A DNA stretch of 64,000 nucleotides from an uncultured Bacteroides sp. (GTDB lineage Bacteria > Bacteroidota > Bacteroidia > Bacteroidales > Bacteroidaceae), in assembly GCA_905203765.1 (NCBI GenBank), contig CAJKXC010000009.1, forward strand, positions 3,967-67,966, in the 5' to 3' direction. A program made the position numbers and the translations under genes. Positions 43,312 to 52,361 of the stretch are shown here, piece after piece. Within the stretch, counting starts at the first letter, position 1, and every line of letters starts with the position of its first letter. A model generated the notes under the pieces. It was given only the letters and a program-made list of their open reading frames with translations. It made no database searches and had not been told where the DNA came from.

Positions 43312-43949
43312 CCAAGCTCGATACCCTTGATAAGATACACCCGGACCTGATATCCGTATTCCTCACTACCGGGAAGTGCGACGGCATTCCCGCCGATGTG
43401 CAGCTATTCCTCAAGCAGCTGCAATGGGCTGCCGAAATATACGAATACGAACGCAACATCACCCGTGCCGCCAGGCAACTGCGCCAGCGCATCAATGCCC
43501 AGCAGCAGATCAATATCGACGAACGTACTTGCAAGGCGCGCATCTATGCAGCCATCAACTACTTCAACATCGACAACAACGTATCCATCAAGGTGTGGGA
43601 GAATAACTATGCCGACAAATACGAGGACCTGGCCAAACTCTGCGCGGCGGCCGGCGACTACAAAACACAGGGCAAATGCTACGCTGCTGCCCTGGAGTGC
43701 CGCCGCCGTGCTTCCGAGATTGCCGAAGCCGACCGCGACCTTGGCATCGTATTCCTTATCTCACCGGAACTCAGCCCTGAAGACCTTGGCTACAGCAAGG
43801 CATCGCTCAAAGAGATTGCAGCCAAGCACAACAAAGGTTTCTACCTCAATCTTATCGATAGCCTTCCCATCGAAAAAGTAGAGAAGAAACGCCTGCTGCG
43901 CGATGCAGATATCCAGGAAGCGGAATATGAAGAACTTAATGAAGAATAG
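43308..43949 (+). CDS. Probable terminase small subunit
   Basis: This 213-residue protein has helical DNA-binding-like features (ITRAARQLRQRINAQQQINI) and directly precedes the large terminase. Small terminase subunits select phage DNA for packaging. The call is by position, size and helix content, since the family is divergent. Confidence 0.65.
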   Translation: MTKLDTLDKIHPDLISVFLTTGKCDGIPADVQLFLKQLQWAAEIYEYERNITRAARQLRQRINAQQQINIDERTCKARIYAAINYFNIDNNVSIKVWENNYADKYEDLAKLCAAAGDYKTQGKCYAAALECRRRASEIAEADRDLGIVFLISPELSPEDLGYSKASLKEIAAKHNKGFYLNLIDSLPIEKVEKKRLLRDADIQEAEYEELNEE

Positions 43950-43950
43950 A

Positions 43951-45711
43951 ATGGAAACAGAAAACGCCTTCGACGCCACCACCAACTTTGAAAGTTACTA
44001 CATGAACCAGATGCAGATCCTGGCAAATGTAATCGATGCCAACAACGTATTCGCCGAAGTAGCCCGTGCCGGTGGAAAGACAGAAGGTATCACCGGTCCC
44101 CGCATCATCCGCGTGGCCAACGATATGCCCGGAGAACTTTCCTTCCTGGTTCATAAGACATACGTCGCCCTCATGACGAACGTATGGCCTAACCTGCAGG
44201 CGTATTTCTCCAAGCAAGTAACGGTTGCCGGAAAGGTTCGCCCTATGCTTGAGTATGGCATTGATTATATCGTAGGCGAAGCGAAACTGCCGTCTCACTT
44301 CCGCCGTCCCCGGTATCCGATATCGTACCCCAAACACAGCGTTGTATTCCGCGATGGGCATCACATCCAGCTCGTCAGTTCTGATCAGCCGGAATCCGTA
44401 GCAGGACGCTCTGCCGTGCACGCAATTATCGAGGAAATGAAGCACAACAAGGGAGAGAAGCTCAAGACTCGTCTATTCCCATCCCTGCGTGGTTCCAGTG
44501 CCGAAATACGTCGTTCGCCATATTACCAAGGCATCACCGGCGTATCCGATACAGCCCGCGTGGACCTGGGAGAAGATGACTGGTTCGAAGAATATGAACG
44601 CCACATGGACCGGAAACTATTGGAAGAGATATCCACAGTAGCGCTTCATGTGAACGCGGCTATCTATCAGAAGTACAGATTAATAAACTCGCAAAAGGAA
44701 ACTACCAATCCCGTTGTGTTAGAGCGCATCCGACTCGAAATCATCAAGCAAGACCGCATCATTGCCCTATGGAGTCCACGCCTGGCAGACATGCGCCGGA
44801 ACGCCACTCTATACATCCGTGCCAGTTCTTTCTGCAACAAGGACATTCTTGGTCCCAAATTCTTCAAGACCCAGCTCGAAACCCTCGATATGGACGAGTT
44901 CCTCACTTCCATCTGTGCCATTCGCCACAAGGAAGTTATCAACAAGTTCTTTGCCAACTACAACAAAGAGAAGCACCAATTCTCCGACAGCTACATCTAC
45001 GAATCCATCCTGCGGCTCGATCTCCGGGAGCACTTCATCCTGACCGCCCGCTACCTCAAGCACTACAACAAGCGCGATGAGCTTCTTGTAGGCTACGATC
45101 CCGGCCACTTTTCATCCCTGGTCGTTGCCCAGGAGAAAGACTACGGTCGCCAGCTCCGCGTATTGAAAGAGTTCTATTGTTGCTATCCGGATGAGCAGCC
45201 CGAACTTGCCCGCCAGTTCTACGAGTTCTTCGGCCCGGACTCCCTGAACAAACGCATCGTCCTATACCCTGACCGTGCCGGTAACAAACGCCGCGAGGAA
45301 CTGGAACAAATCACCACTGACAGCCGTGCTCTGAAGCGTGAACTGGAAAGCTATGGCTTCGAGGTAGAGCTGATGAACGAAGGTCAGTCCACCATCTACT
45401 ATTGGCAACAGTTCAAACTGCTGCTGCTTATCTTCGGCGGTCGTAGCAATGCCCTGCCCGAAGCTCTGATAGACGAAAACGAGTGCAAGAACCTTTGCAG
45501 TTCCATCATGTTGTCACCCCTGAAGAAAACAGAGGGACGCATCGAATTGGATAAAACTTCCGAAAAGAAAGTACCTCTAAAGAATCAGGCCGGCCTAACA
45601 ACTCAGCTCCCCAGTGCTTTTATTTATCTGCTTTTCGGTCGATACGGAAACAAAGTACAAGGTGAATTATCATCAATGCCGGATAATTTACCCGATAACT
45701 TAGCAATATAG
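43951..45711 (+). CDS. Terminase large subunit
   Basis: This 586-residue motor cuts and packages phage DNA. The ATPase has a deviant Walker A (VARAGGKTEG, about residues 37-46) and the C-terminal nuclease has VGYDPGHFSSLVVAQ (about 378-392) and YPDRAGN (about 438), the acidic metal-binding positions of terminase nucleases. The start at 43951 follows the preceding stop by one base. A longer in-frame start overlapping the previous gene is less likely. Confidence 0.85.
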   Translation: METENAFDATTNFESYYMNQMQILANVIDANNVFAEVARAGGKTEGITGPRIIRVANDMPGELSFLVHKTYVALMTNVWPNLQAYFSKQVTVAGKVRPMLEYGIDYIVGEAKLPSHFRRPRYPISYPKHSVVFRDGHHIQLVSSDQPESVAGRSAVHAIIEEMKHNKGEKLKTRLFPSLRGSSAEIRRSPYYQGITGVSDTARVDLGEDDWFEEYERHMDRKLLEEISTVALHVNAAIYQKYRLINSQKETTNPVVLERIRLEIIKQDRIIALWSPRLADMRRNATLYIRASSFCNKDILGPKFFKTQLETLDMDEFLTSICAIRHKEVINKFFANYNKEKHQFSDSYIYESILRLDLREHFILTARYLKHYNKRDELLVGYDPGHFSSLVVAQEKDYGRQLRVLKEFYCCYPDEQPELARQFYEFFGPDSLNKRIVLYPDRAGNKRREELEQITTDSRALKRELESYGFEVELMNEGQSTIYYWQQFKLLLLIFGGRSNALPEALIDENECKNLCSSIMLSPLKKTEGRIELDKTSEKKVPLKNQAGLTTQLPSAFIYLLFGRYGNKVQGELSSMPDNLPDNLAI

Positions 45712-45748
45712 CAGTTACTTTTTACCCTAAAAACATTTTTGCACAGAT

Positions 45749-45946
45749 ATGATAATTATAACGTTTGACATGGAAAAGATAGACATTCTTTTGAAAGTTA
45801 GTCCCTTAGCATCCATAAAACAAAACTCTTATTTTTCGCATGGTTGCTATCTACACGCACCGCTGAGTATTGGCATTGCAAGGCAACCCCTCGGACTTCC
45901 TCGGAAATATGACAGTGCCCGTCCCACGTCCTTTATCCCACAATGA
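45749..45946 (+). CDS. Doubtful small frame after the terminase
   Basis: This frame of up to 65 residues (MIIITFDMEKIDILLKV) follows a -7 box CATTTTTG (45734-45741) but shows no conserved pattern and overlaps the next gene. It is listed at low confidence because it fills a gap with a plausible promoter. Confidence 0.25.
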   Translation: MIIITFDMEKIDILLKVSPLASIKQNSYFSHGCYLHAPLSIGIARQPLGLPRKYDSARPTSFIPQ

Positions 45947-46277
45947 AAACCTACTACTTTCGAACATGGAAATGACGATGACCGGTACTCAGGCAATGCA
46001 ATGGGCGAAGGAGATATCAAAGCTGCCCGATGGCTACTTCACTATTGCTTTCTTCCCATGTTCAAGGCATAGAGGAGAGGCAGTGCCTGCATTGACTGTC
46101 AAAGAAAGATGTAAGTGGCGCACCCAGCTGCCGGAAGAACGCTTCAGTACCAGCAGCGACAACTTCTTCCTGTTCACGGATGCGGATGGAGAGCCGAAGA
46201 TGTGCTATCGCATACTTATCCGGTACATGGGTTTCCCGCAAGATGGATTCAAACTGCATAAAATAGAATGGTTATGA
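45909..46277 (+). CDS. Unknown protein between terminase and portal
   Basis: This 122-residue protein, if it starts at 45909 (MTVPVPRPLSHNENLLLSN) or 103 residues from 45966, contains GYFTIAFFPCSRHRGEA and FFLFTDADGEPKMCYRIL. It overlaps the portal gene by ten bases. Not recognised; it may be a small structural or packaging protein. Confidence 0.5.
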   Translation: MTVPVPRPLSHNENLLLSNMEMTMTGTQAMQWAKEISKLPDGYFTIAFFPCSRHRGEAVPALTVKERCKWRTQLPEERFSTSSDNFFLFTDADGEPKMCYRILIRYMGFPQDGFKLHKIEWL

Positions 46278-47746
46278 GCAACAGCCTTAAAATGATAGAC
46301 AATTACGGTTGCTATCTTGATGACGAAAACATAATATCGTTCCAAATTGGGGACAAACCATTGTCCTCGGTACTGGATCCGGATCCGATGTTCCCGGTAC
46401 TTAACGACATCAACTACCCGGACACGCAATGGCAGAGCATCCGGGGATTCCAGGTGTGTAGTCGTGGCTTCAACAATCGCAAGTGCGAAGAGATTGCTTC
46501 GGACATCAAGAAGAACCGGCTGCTACCGCGCCTGATAACCAAGCAGGCCAATATGCTATATGGGCATGGCCTTTCCGTGTATAAGTATAAGTTCAGCGAC
46601 GGTAAGTTGCAGAAAGAATGGGTGGAGTGCCCGGACGTCATGGGATGGTTGGAAAGCTGGAAAGAACGTGGGCTGGAGTCGGATCATAAAGAAGTGGCAA
46701 AATCCATCATAAAGAACTACTACTATTTCCGGGATTTCTTTGTCAAGTGGCGATTTACGGTAGGAAAAGGTAGAGGAGCATTACCTGTGGCAGGCCTTGA
46801 GATAATGGAGAACAAGCATTGCCGGCTCGCAACCACCAAGCAGGATGTGGCTACCGATGTGGTGTATTACAAGGACTTCCGGCACATAGCTGTAGGGCGT
46901 TGGGGATATGGTACTTCAACCTTCCGCATCTATCCTAAATTCAATCCTTCGGAAGTAAGCAGCTACAAGTACGCCGCCATATCCCATCATCGCGAGAAGT
47001 CTGTAGATGAGTTCTACGGTGTGAACGAAACCCATGACGGTACGAAATCGTATATCAAGGGTTCCAACGACACTGCCGATTATATCAACTCGTTCCTTCG
47101 CAACTCCCTGGCTGCCAAGATTCATATCGTTATCCCCAACGCCTGGCTTGAATCCAAACGCATTCAAATCAACAAACTGTGTGTTGAGAATAAAAGCCGC
47201 AAAAAGAACAATGAGGAACTACTGAAGTATAATGATATAGAAATTGGTACGGAATTCAAAGAATCCACTCTCATCAAATATCTACAGTCAGAGCTGCGCA
47301 AAATATCCCGCTATCTTTCCGGAGCAGACAACCAAGGAAAAGCCTATGCCACCATTAGTTTTAAAAACAGCCAAGGAGAGGAAGAGCGCTGGAAAATAGA
47401 AACCGTGGACCTGAAATACAAGGAATACATCGACGCCTTGATATCCTACGATAAGCGTGCCGATGAAGTGCTGCTCTCCAGTGTAGGCCTTGACTCTTCC
47501 ATATCCAGCGTCAGCAAGGACGGGGTAATATCGAAATCCGGTGCCGACGCCTACTACAACTACCTGATTTATATCATGTCGCTCACCTCGGAAGACGAAA
47601 TCTGTTCTGAGCCATTTAATCTGGCCATGCAGATAAATTTCCCCGATTTGTACAATCAGGGTTATCGCCTTGGCTTTTATCGGGAAGTCCCGGCACGCCA
47701 GGAAGATGTTTCACCAAAAGACAGACTTAATAAGCAACAATCATGA
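46268..47746 (+). CDS. Portal protein
   Basis: This 492-residue protein follows the terminase genes and matches phage portals in size and layout: LPRLITKQANMLYGHGLSVY in the N-terminal wing, a central helical stem, and a Gln/Lys/Glu-rich C-terminal part. The portal is the ring at the capsid vertex through which DNA enters. Identification is by position and broad pattern rather than a firm motif. Confidence 0.7.
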   Translation: MVMSNSLKMIDNYGCYLDDENIISFQIGDKPLSSVLDPDPMFPVLNDINYPDTQWQSIRGFQVCSRGFNNRKCEEIASDIKKNRLLPRLITKQANMLYGHGLSVYKYKFSDGKLQKEWVECPDVMGWLESWKERGLESDHKEVAKSIIKNYYYFRDFFVKWRFTVGKGRGALPVAGLEIMENKHCRLATTKQDVATDVVYYKDFRHIAVGRWGYGTSTFRIYPKFNPSEVSSYKYAAISHHREKSVDEFYGVNETHDGTKSYIKGSNDTADYINSFLRNSLAAKIHIVIPNAWLESKRIQINKLCVENKSRKKNNEELLKYNDIEIGTEFKESTLIKYLQSELRKISRYLSGADNQGKAYATISFKNSQGEEERWKIETVDLKYKEYIDALISYDKRADEVLLSSVGLDSSISSVSKDGVISKSGADAYYNYLIYIMSLTSEDEICSEPFNLAMQINFPDLYNQGYRLGFYREVPARQEDVSPKDRLNKQQS

Positions 47747-48600
47747 TGGTATTAAACGAACTATTCCCAACCGTAGCGGAGTTCCGCAAGTACGCTCCGT
47801 ATTCCGAAAGCAATATCTCTTTCGATCAGCTCAATTCATCGGCTATTTCTGCGAAAAAACAGATTGCCATCATACTCGGCAAAGAAACCTATGCAGAGGT
47901 AGTCAAGTTGACCGGAGAGTTGAAAGAGGCCTTGTGTATGGCAATGGCTAACCTCACGATGGCCAAGCAACTTATATTCGACGTCGTTTCCAAACGTAAG
48001 AACGATGTCGATATCTACAAGCATGAGCAAGAAACCATGCGCCGCGCATTCATCGAAAACTATTTCACCGCAATGGATACTCTTATCCAGCTGTTGGATA
48101 CCGAAGATAGTGTATCTCCCTGGAAAGATACCCGGTATAAAAAAATACTCGACGGGCTCCAAATCAAATCGGCGGAAGACTTCGATATTCTATACCCCAT
48201 CGACCTGTCATACCTCTTTTTCTTCCGGACAATTCCACTTCAGAAAGAAGCCTTGGACGATGGCTTATCAGCATACTTCGAACGTGCCGAGAAGAAAGAG
48301 GATGTGCTGCGGATGCTCAAGCGCTGCCTTGCCAAGCAAACCATCGCAATTGCTCTACGCCGCTTTGACATGATTGAATTCCCGGCTACTATCCGAAGTT
48401 TATTCGACGAATCCAAGGCAAGCCGTTCGGGTAAAGACGAACAGGATCGTATGCTTTCAATCGCCTCTTCCCTGGCCGATGAAGTTAAACAAGACCTGGC
48501 AAACATCGACCTTCTGCTCACTACGGAAACCTCCGGTTCTGTCGATACCAATACATCCTTTAACCGTCCGGACGACATAATATTAGTAATGCCATGCTGA
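47743..48600 (+). CDS. DUF6712-like head-tail protein
   Basis: This 285-residue, largely helical protein (LNELFPTVAEFRKYAPYSES) resembles DUF6712, a family found next to portals in Bacteroides phages. It may be a connector or head-completion protein. It overlaps the portal gene and the next gene by a few bases. Confidence 0.6.
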   Translation: MMVLNELFPTVAEFRKYAPYSESNISFDQLNSSAISAKKQIAIILGKETYAEVVKLTGELKEALCMAMANLTMAKQLIFDVVSKRKNDVDIYKHEQETMRRAFIENYFTAMDTLIQLLDTEDSVSPWKDTRYKKILDGLQIKSAEDFDILYPIDLSYLFFFRTIPLQKEALDDGLSAYFERAEKKEDVLRMLKRCLAKQTIAIALRRFDMIEFPATIRSLFDESKASRSGKDEQDRMLSIASSLADEVKQDLANIDLLLTTETSGSVDTNTSFNRPDDIILVMPC

Positions 48601-49571
48601 GTCCACACATCGTTTTCATCGCCAAGGGTACCATGTACAGTATTCCTAATTCATGGGAAGGCCTTGACCCCTACCTTTTCCAGTCGCTCATCCATGACCT
48701 TGACAGAATGGTCAAGGGGAAACTGTCTATTGCAGTGCTCCGTGCCAGGTATGTATGCCGCGTCATGGGATGGGACATCAAAAAGATAAAAGACTCCGAC
48801 GGGTTAGCTAATCTTGCCTGGTTGGCCGAACAAGTAACTTTCCCATTTACGATCGTTTACCCGGACAACGATGCTGCCCTTCAGGAGCTGGATCCGGAAA
48901 CCTACAAGCTGTGCAAGCGTATTCCGCCACATCGTCTTACAGGAGTCACCATCTCCAAGTATCTGAGTAAACTGGATTACAAATATGCCATCGACTCATG
49001 CTTCTGCAAACAGCTTGTACCGGCTATTCGCATCGATGATGATGAATTGTACCCGGCCTATAAGATTGATACCCATTTCAACCGGCTCACCAGCTCTCTC
49101 ACAGCGCTGCAATTCATCGAAGCCCGTGCACTTATCGGATGCCCGTTGGAGCAGCTTCCGCTATTGGCAGCTATCCTGTACCATCCGGGCAGATATTCTT
49201 CGGATGGTGCTCATGAGTTGGCATTGAAGTTTAAGCAGCTACCGCCCAATGAGCTGGCGGCCATCGCCTTCAATTTTCAGGCTTTCGTAAATTACCTATT
49301 CACCCGGACCGAATTCAAGTTGCTTACAGAGCATGAGGGGACCAAAGTGTCTGCCATTTCCACCGGTGCCCTTGAGTCTCTGTACAACTTGAGTTCCGAC
49401 GGGCTCGGAGATATCGATACGATCGAACGGATGAACGTCATTCAATACCTCACCATTCTCCGGAAGAAACTCATCGAGACAGTCCACAGCCTTCATGCTG
49501 CCAAAATGGATAAAGTGGATATCGCGAAAGAAACCAAATTACCTATGCACATTATAAATCAAATCTTATGA
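48594..49571 (+). CDS. Unknown structural protein
   Basis: This 325-residue protein (LSPHIVFIAKGTMYSIPNSW) has helical stretches and no membrane segment. It overlaps both neighbours (7 and 4 bases), so it is part of the head-tail operon. Probably a tail- or neck-associated protein. Not recognised. Confidence 0.5.
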   Translation: MLSPHIVFIAKGTMYSIPNSWEGLDPYLFQSLIHDLDRMVKGKLSIAVLRARYVCRVMGWDIKKIKDSDGLANLAWLAEQVTFPFTIVYPDNDAALQELDPETYKLCKRIPPHRLTGVTISKYLSKLDYKYAIDSCFCKQLVPAIRIDDDELYPAYKIDTHFNRLTSSLTALQFIEARALIGCPLEQLPLLAAILYHPGRYSSDGAHELALKFKQLPPNELAAIAFNFQAFVNYLFTRTEFKLLTEHEGTKVSAISTGALESLYNLSSDGLGDIDTIERMNVIQYLTILRKKLIETVHSLHAAKMDKVDIAKETKLPMHIINQIL

Positions 49572-50128
49572 TACTTCACCTATTCAAATATTTTGCCCGA
49601 TATCCTCAAAAAGAAGGCGTCCTCTCCATGTTTGCCAACGGAGCCAGCCAGTTCCCACAATACTCCAAACTACTTGAGTATGTACATGATCTTCCGGATC
49701 CGCTCATCCCGGCGATTGAGAATTTTGTCTTCGGCCAATCATACGATGACGTGAAGAAGCGAGTCGACGCTATCACCGGGAACTACTTATTCATCGATTT
49801 CGGGGAATTCACCTCTTCTCGTGACAGTCGGAACTCCATCACTGACAAGCAAGAGATGGCAGCCACCCTTGCAATGAAACTCAATGATACAGCCGATATG
49901 GTAGAAGTGGCTATTGCTTCAGATATCACGCTGTCTCTTCTTGCGTGTTTCAGGCAGACTATCATCCGGGACTCCCAATCGGAGTGCATCCCCTGGATAA
50001 GGAAGATTTCCGATAATCACGATATCGTACCGTTCGTTTCACCGGAATTCAATTCTATCGGTTGGACACTCAGGTTCAGTTCAGTGGCAGCTGACCTTTT
50101 CAATGTGAAAACGTCCTTTAAAGAATAA
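49568..50128 (+). CDS. Unknown protein before the lysis genes
   Basis: This 186-residue protein (MILHLFKYFARYPQKEG) follows with four-base overlap. Its second half is strand-rich (FVSPEFNSIGWTLRFSSV). Not recognised; it may be a tail-terminator or head-completion protein by position. Confidence 0.5.
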   Translation: MILHLFKYFARYPQKEGVLSMFANGASQFPQYSKLLEYVHDLPDPLIPAIENFVFGQSYDDVKKRVDAITGNYLFIDFGEFTSSRDSRNSITDKQEMAATLAMKLNDTADMVEVAIASDITLSLLACFRQTIIRDSQSECIPWIRKISDNHDIVPFVSPEFNSIGWTLRFSSVAADLFNVKTSFKE

Positions 50129-50154
50129 TTTCTCCCTGGTAACTTAGCAAAAAA

Positions 50155-50388
50155 ATGAAAGATATGAAGACCAGACTCACCGTTCAGTTGGCTGTAGCAG
50201 TATTCTTATCAGTCGCAGGAATGGTACTTATATTTAGCGGGTTCTGGGTTGAACCCACCGGGGAGATAGACAACTCAGTGTTAGTCGCTTTCGGAGAAGT
50301 CAGCACATTTGCCGGAGCTCTCTTTGGAGTAGATTATCGCTATCAAGTACGCTCATATAAACGAAATAAAGAGGAGGAACCCAAATGA
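50155..50388 (+). CDS. Probable holin
   Basis: This 77-residue protein has one clear membrane segment (VQLAVAVFLSVAGMVLIFSG), a second weaker one (VAFGEVSTFAGALFGV) and a basic C-terminus (RSYKRNKEEEPK). It directly precedes the endolysin with a four-base overlap, so it most likely forms the hole in the inner membrane. Confidence 0.65.
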   Translation: MKDMKTRLTVQLAVAVFLSVAGMVLIFSGFWVEPTGEIDNSVLVAFGEVSTFAGALFGVDYRYQVRSYKRNKEEEPK

Positions 50389-50786
50389 AGTATTTCACAA
50401 TCGCGGAACTCTGTCGCAGCGAGAAGGCAGACCGCTTAGGCATCGATAACCGATGCCGGAAAGAACACGTAGCCAATATGACTGCACTTGTAGATAACGT
50501 ATTAGACCCTCTGCGGGAAGCATACGGGAAACCTATCGTAGTAAGTAGCGGGTTCCGATGCCCGGCTCTTAATAAAGCGGTAGGCGGTTCTGCGACCAGC
50601 GACCACATGAACGGGATGGCAGCCGATATCACCGTAGGCAGCCCCAAAGAGAACCGCCGCTTATTCAACCTTATTCAAGAACTCGGTTTGCCATTCGACC
50701 AGCTCATCGATGAAAAGAATTTCTCCTGGGTACATGTCAGCTATCGGGAAAAGGACAAGAACCGAAGGCAAATCTTAAAACTCTAA
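50385..50786 (+). CDS. M15-family peptidoglycan peptidase (endolysin)
   Basis: This 133-residue enzyme has the zinc site of M15 D-Ala-D-Ala peptidases: SSGFRCPALNKAVGG, SDHMNGMAADI with His74 and Asp81, and WVHVSY with His117. It should cut cross-links in the cell wall at lysis. It has no signal peptide, so passage through the holin is expected. Confidence 0.88.
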   Translation: MKYFTIAELCRSEKADRLGIDNRCRKEHVANMTALVDNVLDPLREAYGKPIVVSSGFRCPALNKAVGGSATSDHMNGMAADITVGSPKENRRLFNLIQELGLPFDQLIDEKNFSWVHVSYREKDKNRRQILKL

Positions 50787-50792
50787 GAAGTC

Positions 50793-51269
50793 ATGAAATC
50801 GTTCAATTGTTTATTATCCATATTATTCATTTCATTCCTGGTCGTGGGCTGCCGAAGTTCGCGATCAGGATCCTCACATTCTGAACTCGAAATCACCGAC
50901 CTTCAGGAATCACGCCACGATTCCACTGATTTCAAATCGAAATTTGCACGCTATCTATCTGAGCAAAAATCTAACTTCAAAGTCCAAGTCGTTGAATACT
51001 TTCCTCCGGAACCGGGAGATAGTTCCATACATGGTGCTGTTAAGTCCATCACCAATATCGACTTATCTTCTACAAGTAAGTCCGACTCCACTATTTCAGA
51101 AAAGCAGATTACCGCCACCAGCGACACTACTTCTCGGAATTCGTATATGAAGGAAAAAGAAAACAGCACTTACAAAATAAAGCAAACTCCCTGGTACGAG
51201 CCTTTCATTCCGTACCTTGTATTGGGATTTTTGGGTACAGTCATTTACTATCTTCGGCGCAAGAAATAA
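50793..51269 (+). CDS. Unimolecular spanin-like lipoprotein
   Basis: This 158-residue protein has a lipoprotein signal ending in a lipobox (LVVGC, Cys20) and a C-terminal membrane helix (FIPYLVLGFLGTVIYYL, about 138-154) followed by RRKK. Such a protein, anchored at the outer membrane by lipid and at the inner membrane by its C-terminal helix, is the layout of a u-spanin, which fuses the two membranes at the end of lysis. It follows the endolysin by six bases. It has the same order as known lysis cassettes. Confidence 0.75.
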   Translation: MKSFNCLLSILFISFLVVGCRSSRSGSSHSELEITDLQESRHDSTDFKSKFARYLSEQKSNFKVQVVEYFPPEPGDSSIHGAVKSITNIDLSSTSKSDSTISEKQITATSDTTSRNSYMKEKENSTYKIKQTPWYEPFIPYLVLGFLGTVIYYLRRKK

Positions 51270-51303
51270 GCATCCTATTTTTCAATTGTTAAATAATCAA
51301 TCT

Positions 51304-51359
51304 AATAACATTTTTATTATTGAATCGTTTGCACGGCAATAATAAAAATGTTATTTTTG
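51304..51359 (+). promoter_or_regulatory. Promoter within a 19-bp perfect inverted repeat
   Basis: AATAACATTTTTATTATTG (51304-51322) and its exact complement (51337-51355) enclose 14 bases. The promoter TTTG (51328-51331), 20 bases, TATTTTTG (51352-51359) overlaps loop and right arm. It may be an operator, or a terminator for the lysis genes (the right arm runs into T residues), or both. Confidence 0.85.
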
Positions 51360-51385
51360 CAATGTCATTAAGACAAGAGATCTCA

Positions 51386-51562
51386 ATGAGTAATGACAAA
51401 GAGCTAAAGGCTCGGATAAGAGAGAAGGAAAAAGACCTTCAATTTTATCTCCGCAAGTATCATGAATTAGCTTCCAGGAGCAGATACATGAAAGCGGTGG
51501 TCGATGCGGAAATCAAGCAGCTTGAGGAAGAAATCAAGTTTTTAGGCGCGATGCTTCATTGA
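51386..51562 (+). CDS. Unknown coiled-coil small protein
   Basis: This 58-residue protein (MSNDKELKARIREKEKD) is helical throughout. The ATG at 51386 is chosen because transcription should start near 51366. The leader TGTCATTA (51363-51370) pairs with TAATGACA (51389-51396) across the start codon, which could hold translation down. Not recognised. Confidence 0.6.
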   Translation: MSNDKELKARIREKEKDLQFYLRKYHELASRSRYMKAVVDAEIKQLEEEIKFLGAMLH

Positions 51563-51573
51563 TCAGAAAGGGA

Positions 51574-51600
51574 TCTGCCTCTGTTGGCCACAGAGGCAGA
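51574..51600 (+). promoter_or_regulatory. Perfect hairpin between two small genes
   Basis: TCTGCCTCTG and CAGAGGCAGA pair perfectly around TTGGCCA. No T-run directly follows, so it is more likely an RNA stability or translation element than a terminator. Confidence 0.75.
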
Positions 51601-51631
51601 CTTCCTTCCTTATGAACTAATTTTTTGCATT

Positions 51632-52045
51632 ATGAATAAGACTGAACGTTTCTTTGAATTGAAAGAGCTTTGGAAGAACAGCGACGAAGCTCACCGGGCT
51701 GAAATAGATAAAGAAATTTCGGCCTTGCTGTCTTCAATGAATGAGGGCGATGACCAAGAATTACTGGACGGAGTAAAGAAGGACTTCGAACATATCCATG
51801 AGGATTTGGAAGAGGTTCGGCAAGAACTCTTGCGAGATAAGATGAAGGAGGTTTTGCCTGCCATATCCGTATCGTATATTGCCCGGAAGTACTTCGGTAA
51901 ATCTTCTTCTTGGTTCTATCAACGTCTCAATGGTAACAAGGTTAATGGCAAAGAAGCTGCTTTTACTCCTCATGAGTTGAGTACGCTGTCGGTTGCACTA
52001 AATGATATCGGAAAGAAATTAAGCGCCATGAGTGCTGTATTATAA
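51632..52045 (+). CDS. DUF5053-like small protein
   Basis: This 137-residue protein (MNKTERFFELKELWKNSDE) has a first helical part and a second with VSYIARKYFGKSSSWFYQRLNGN, matching DUF5053, a family known from Bacteroides phages and mobile elements. The second part resembles a helix-turn-helix. The ATG at 51632 follows a T-rich stretch and is preferred over an upstream in-frame ATG. A terminator follows. Confidence 0.65.
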   Translation: MNKTERFFELKELWKNSDEAHRAEIDKEISALLSSMNEGDDQELLDGVKKDFEHIHEDLEEVRQELLRDKMKEVLPAISVSYIARKYFGKSSSWFYQRLNGNKVNGKEAAFTPHELSTLSVALNDIGKKLSAMSAVL

Positions 52046-52088
52046 CTTCTCGGTCTATCGCGAGACCGTAAGTCTTGATGACAATCAG

Positions 52089-52120
52089 AAGGGCTTCCAC
52101 GAGTTGGGAGCCCTTTTTTA
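52089..52120 (+). terminator. Terminator after the DUF5053-like gene
   Basis: AAGGGCTTCC and GGGAGCCCTT form a stem with six T residues after. Confidence 0.85.
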
Positions 52121-52132
52121 TGTGCAATATTT

Positions 52133-52174
52133 GCAATTTCTGCACATGAAAATTTTTATATGTGCAGAAATTGC
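52133..52174. repeat. 15-bp perfect inverted repeat
   Basis: GCAATTTCTGCACAT (52133-52147) faces ATGTGCAGAAATTGC (52160-52174) with a 12-base AT-rich centre. It lies in a spacer before the exonuclease promoter and may be an operator. Confidence 0.85.
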
Positions 52175-52193
52175 CTAAAACTCTACTTTTCCC

Positions 52194-52224
52194 TTTGCCA
52201 TCCCAAATAAAACACCCATTTTTG
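52194..52224 (+). promoter_or_regulatory. Promoter of the exonuclease gene (repeat copy 1)
   Basis: TTTG, 19 bases, CATTTTTG. The stretch TTTGCCATCCCAAATAAAA is shared with 53630, so promoter sequence flanks the exonuclease gene on both sides. The leader to 52362 is about 130 bases and not otherwise explained. Confidence 0.7.
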
Positions 52225-52361
52225 TAGTGCCCAATAAATGATAGTATAGAACGTATAATAAATATGAATCCCTTTTCAAGATATAATCCGTAAAATCGGG
52301 TTAAGGTTTATACTATAACCTTTGGGCATGTCTTGATAAGGGATTCGCCATTTTTAATACT

